A stretch of 64,000 bases of DNA from Georgenia thermotolerans (GTDB lineage: Bacteria; Actinomycetota; Actinomycetes; Actinomycetales; Actinomycetaceae). The DNA lies in NCBI RefSeq assembly GCF_009193185.1, contig NZ_VUKF01000014.1, positions 1 through 64,000 on the forward strand. The letters are read 5' to 3'. Positions 62,578 through 64,000 of this stretch are shown one piece after another. The notes under the pieces were generated by a model. That model saw only the letters and a list, made by a program, of their open reading frames with translations. It searched no databases and was not told the origin of the DNA. The translations under genes were made by a program, and so were the position numbers. Position 1 is the stretch's first letter. Every line of letters begins with the position of its first letter.

Positions 62578-63594
62578 GTGACCGGCAAGACGGATGCAGC
62601 GAGGCAGACCATGACGGCGTGGCGGCAGACCGAATACGGCGGGCCGGAGGTCCTTCGCGCCGAGCAGGTGCCGGTTCCGACCCCGGGTCGCGGAGACGTG
62701 CTGCTGAAGATCGGCGCAACCGCGCTCAACGCCGCCGACGTCCGTCTGCTGCGCGGCGATCCGCTGCTGCTGCGTCTCGCGTTCGGCATCCGCCGCCCGA
62801 AGCAGCCCGTGAGGGGGATGGATGCCGCGGGCGTGGTCCTTGCCGTCGGCGCGGACGTGTCCGGCCTCGCAGTGGGCGACGAGGTGGTGGGCGAGCTTCC
62901 CGGCGGGGCGCTCGCCGAGTATGCCGTCGCGCCCGCCGCGCGGCTGGTGCGCCGCCCCGCCGGCCTCGCCCCGGCGACGGCGGCCGCGCTCGCGCTGGCC
63001 GGGGGCACGGCGTGGCAGGCCTTGGAGCGAGGGGCAGTGGCCGCCGGATCATCCGGTCGTCGCGTTCTCGTGATCGGCGCGTCCGGCGGCGTCGGCACCT
63101 TCGCCGTGCAGCTCGCCGCGATGAGGGGCGCCGAGGTCTGGGCGCTGTGCGGCGAGCGCAACCGGTCGCTGCTCGAGCGGTTGGGCGCCACGCGCACGTT
63201 CGACTACCGCTCCACGGCCATCGCGGAGCTCCCCGCGGCATCGTTCGACGCGATCATCGACATCGCCGGGACCGCTCCGCTCCGCGCGCTGCGCCGGTTG
63301 CTCCTGCCGGGCGGAACGCTGGTGATGGTGGCCGGCCTCGGCGGCCCGGTGCTCGGCCCGATACCGCGGATCCTGCGGGCAGCGCTGCTCTCGATCGGAT
63401 CGAAGCGTCGCATCCGCCCGCTGGCCGCGGTCGCCAAGCCCGAGATCCTCGCCGAGCTCCTCGCGCTCGCCGCGAGGGGCAGCATCACGCCGGTGATCGA
63501 GCGCACGTGGCCGTTGACCGAGGCGCGCGAGGCGCTCGCCCACGTCGACGCCGGCCACACCGTCGGCAAGGTGATCGTGGTCCCCGGACACTGA
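62578..63594 (+). CDS. MDR-family NAD(P)-dependent alcohol dehydrogenase / quinone reductase
   Basis: The 338-residue zinc-free medium-chain reductase has MTAWRQTEYGGPEVLR, GATALNAADVRLLRGDP, the NADP motif VLVIGASGGVGTFAVQLA and IERTWPLTEAREALAHVDAG with a GKVIV end, typical of quinone-oxidoreductase-like MDR enzymes. It would reduce a quinone or reactive carbonyl. The GTG 62578 start is chosen with GGAGGG upstream; ATG 62611 is the other option. It ends the three-gene cassette. Confidence 0.9.
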   Translation: MTGKTDAARQTMTAWRQTEYGGPEVLRAEQVPVPTPGRGDVLLKIGATALNAADVRLLRGDPLLLRLAFGIRRPKQPVRGMDAAGVVLAVGADVSGLAVGDEVVGELPGGALAEYAVAPAARLVRRPAGLAPATAAALALAGGTAWQALERGAVAAGSSGRRVLVIGASGGVGTFAVQLAAMRGAEVWALCGERNRSLLERLGATRTFDYRSTAIAELPAASFDAIIDIAGTAPLRALRRLLLPGGTLVMVAGLGGPVLGPIPRILRAALLSIGSKRRIRPLAAVAKPEILAELLALAARGSITPVIERTWPLTEAREALAHVDAGHTVGKVIVVPGH

Positions 63595-63657
63595 GCGCGC
63601 CGGCACCTGCGCGTGCGGTCGCGGGGGCACACGGGTGTCCCCCGTCGCGCCGAGTGC

Positions 63658-64000
63658 TCAGGCCGGGTCGAGCACCAGCAGGTCCCGCCCGGCCACCGCC
63701 AGGCGGTGCGCCCGCACCCCGTAGACGTCGCTGACCAGGTCGGCGGTGAGCACCTCGCGCGGGTGCCCGGCGGCCACCACGGTCCCGCCGGCCAGGACGA
63801 GCACGTGGTCGCAGAAGCGCAGGGCGTGGTTGAGGTCGTGCAGCGCGGCGAGCACGGTGACGCCGTCCGCGGCCAGGTCCCGGGCCAGGCGCAGCACCGC
63901 GAGCTGGGCGCCGACGTCGAGGTGGTTGGTGGGCTCGTCCAGCAACAGCAGCGCCGGCTCCTGGGCGAGCGCGCGCGCCAGGTGCACCCGCTGGCGCTCC
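63658..64000 (-). CDS. Siderophore-type ABC transporter ATPase (5' end outside window)
   Basis: Only the C-terminal 114 residues are seen: [20 protein letters not shown] and [20 protein letters not shown] (Walker B, D-loop), the switch His in [17 protein letters not shown] and a C-terminal [18 protein letters not shown]. This matches FecE/FepC-type iron-siderophore or haem importers. The Walker A part lies beyond the window edge. Confidence 0.88.
   Translation of the reverse strand, partial: ERQRVHLARALAQEPALLLLDEPTNHLDVGAQLAVLRLARDLAADGVTVLAALHDLNHALRFCDHVLVLAGGTVVAAGHPREVLTADLVSDVYGVRAHRLAVAGRDLLVLDPA

Overview
The window is very GC-rich DNA from an actinobacterium. The markers are a Wbl (WhiB-family) regulator, a mycothiol-linked oxidoreductase, paired ClpP1/ClpP2, an Eis-type acetyltransferase, F420 genes, frequent GTG starts and leaderless-looking promoters. 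A Micrococcales member (Cellulomonas/Georgenia-like) is a reasonable guess, but this is inference. The ordered set pepN / Rv2466c-like / rpiB / nei1 / tig / clpP1 / clpP2 / clpX / valS matches the order I recall in Mycobacterium tuberculosis (Rv2467 down to Rv2448c), with extra genes inserted.

Layout. 1-4258: tail of a membrane protein, ssb, ettA, a thioesterase and a frameshifted mycothiol-dependent-isomerase-like gene. 4263-8581 (minus): topoisomerase IB, TesB thioesterase, truncated haemoglobin and PTS enzyme I. 8783-14796: a dispersed glucose-family PTS (two EIIB, one EIIC, one EIIA on separate polypeptides), malQ and a HAD phosphatase. 14778-19161: a pterin/folate-like minus-strand group (RibD-type reductase, FolP2-like protein, FAD oxidoreductase, GTP cyclohydrolase I) divergent from a cysteine-containing HTH regulator. 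19236-32217: pepN, a secreted two-domain cupredoxin, an Rv2466c-like protein, an MFS exporter, an M13 peptidase, rpiB, Eis and a DNA-repair pair (alkyltransferase-like protein plus Nei1).

32237-35637: cysK-cysE preceded by a 21-residue cysteine-rich leader peptide and an attenuator-like hairpin, then yigZ, then three cysteine-free ribosomal protein genes (L33, L31 type B, L32) behind a Zur-box-like palindrome. 35640-41382 is the most accessory-looking stretch: a GNAT remnant, tRNA-Gly, tRNA-Pro, an internally duplicated lipoprotein, several small membrane proteins, a WhiB4/WblA-type regulator and an orphan antitoxin-like HTH protein. 41600-49526: tig-clpP1-clpP2-clpX, an Rv2629-like baeRF protein, a 14-helix MFS pump and chorismate mutase. 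49667-55818 (minus): acyl-CoA synthetase, valS and an S33 hydrolase. 55948-64000: a PfkB kinase divergent from a GH4 glucosidase, a cupin, a TM2 protein, an F420 oxidoreductase with cofE, a self-contained membrane protein/XRE/MDR cassette with a palindromic operator, and the end of a siderophore-type ABC ATPase.

I see no phage, transposon, CRISPR array or defence island. The most interesting points are regulatory and evolutionary: the Cys leader, the Zur-like box before zinc-free ribosomal proteins, the FolP2/FolE/RibD group, large intergenic palindromes sharing one core, and a family of 31-nt GACGTC repeats.
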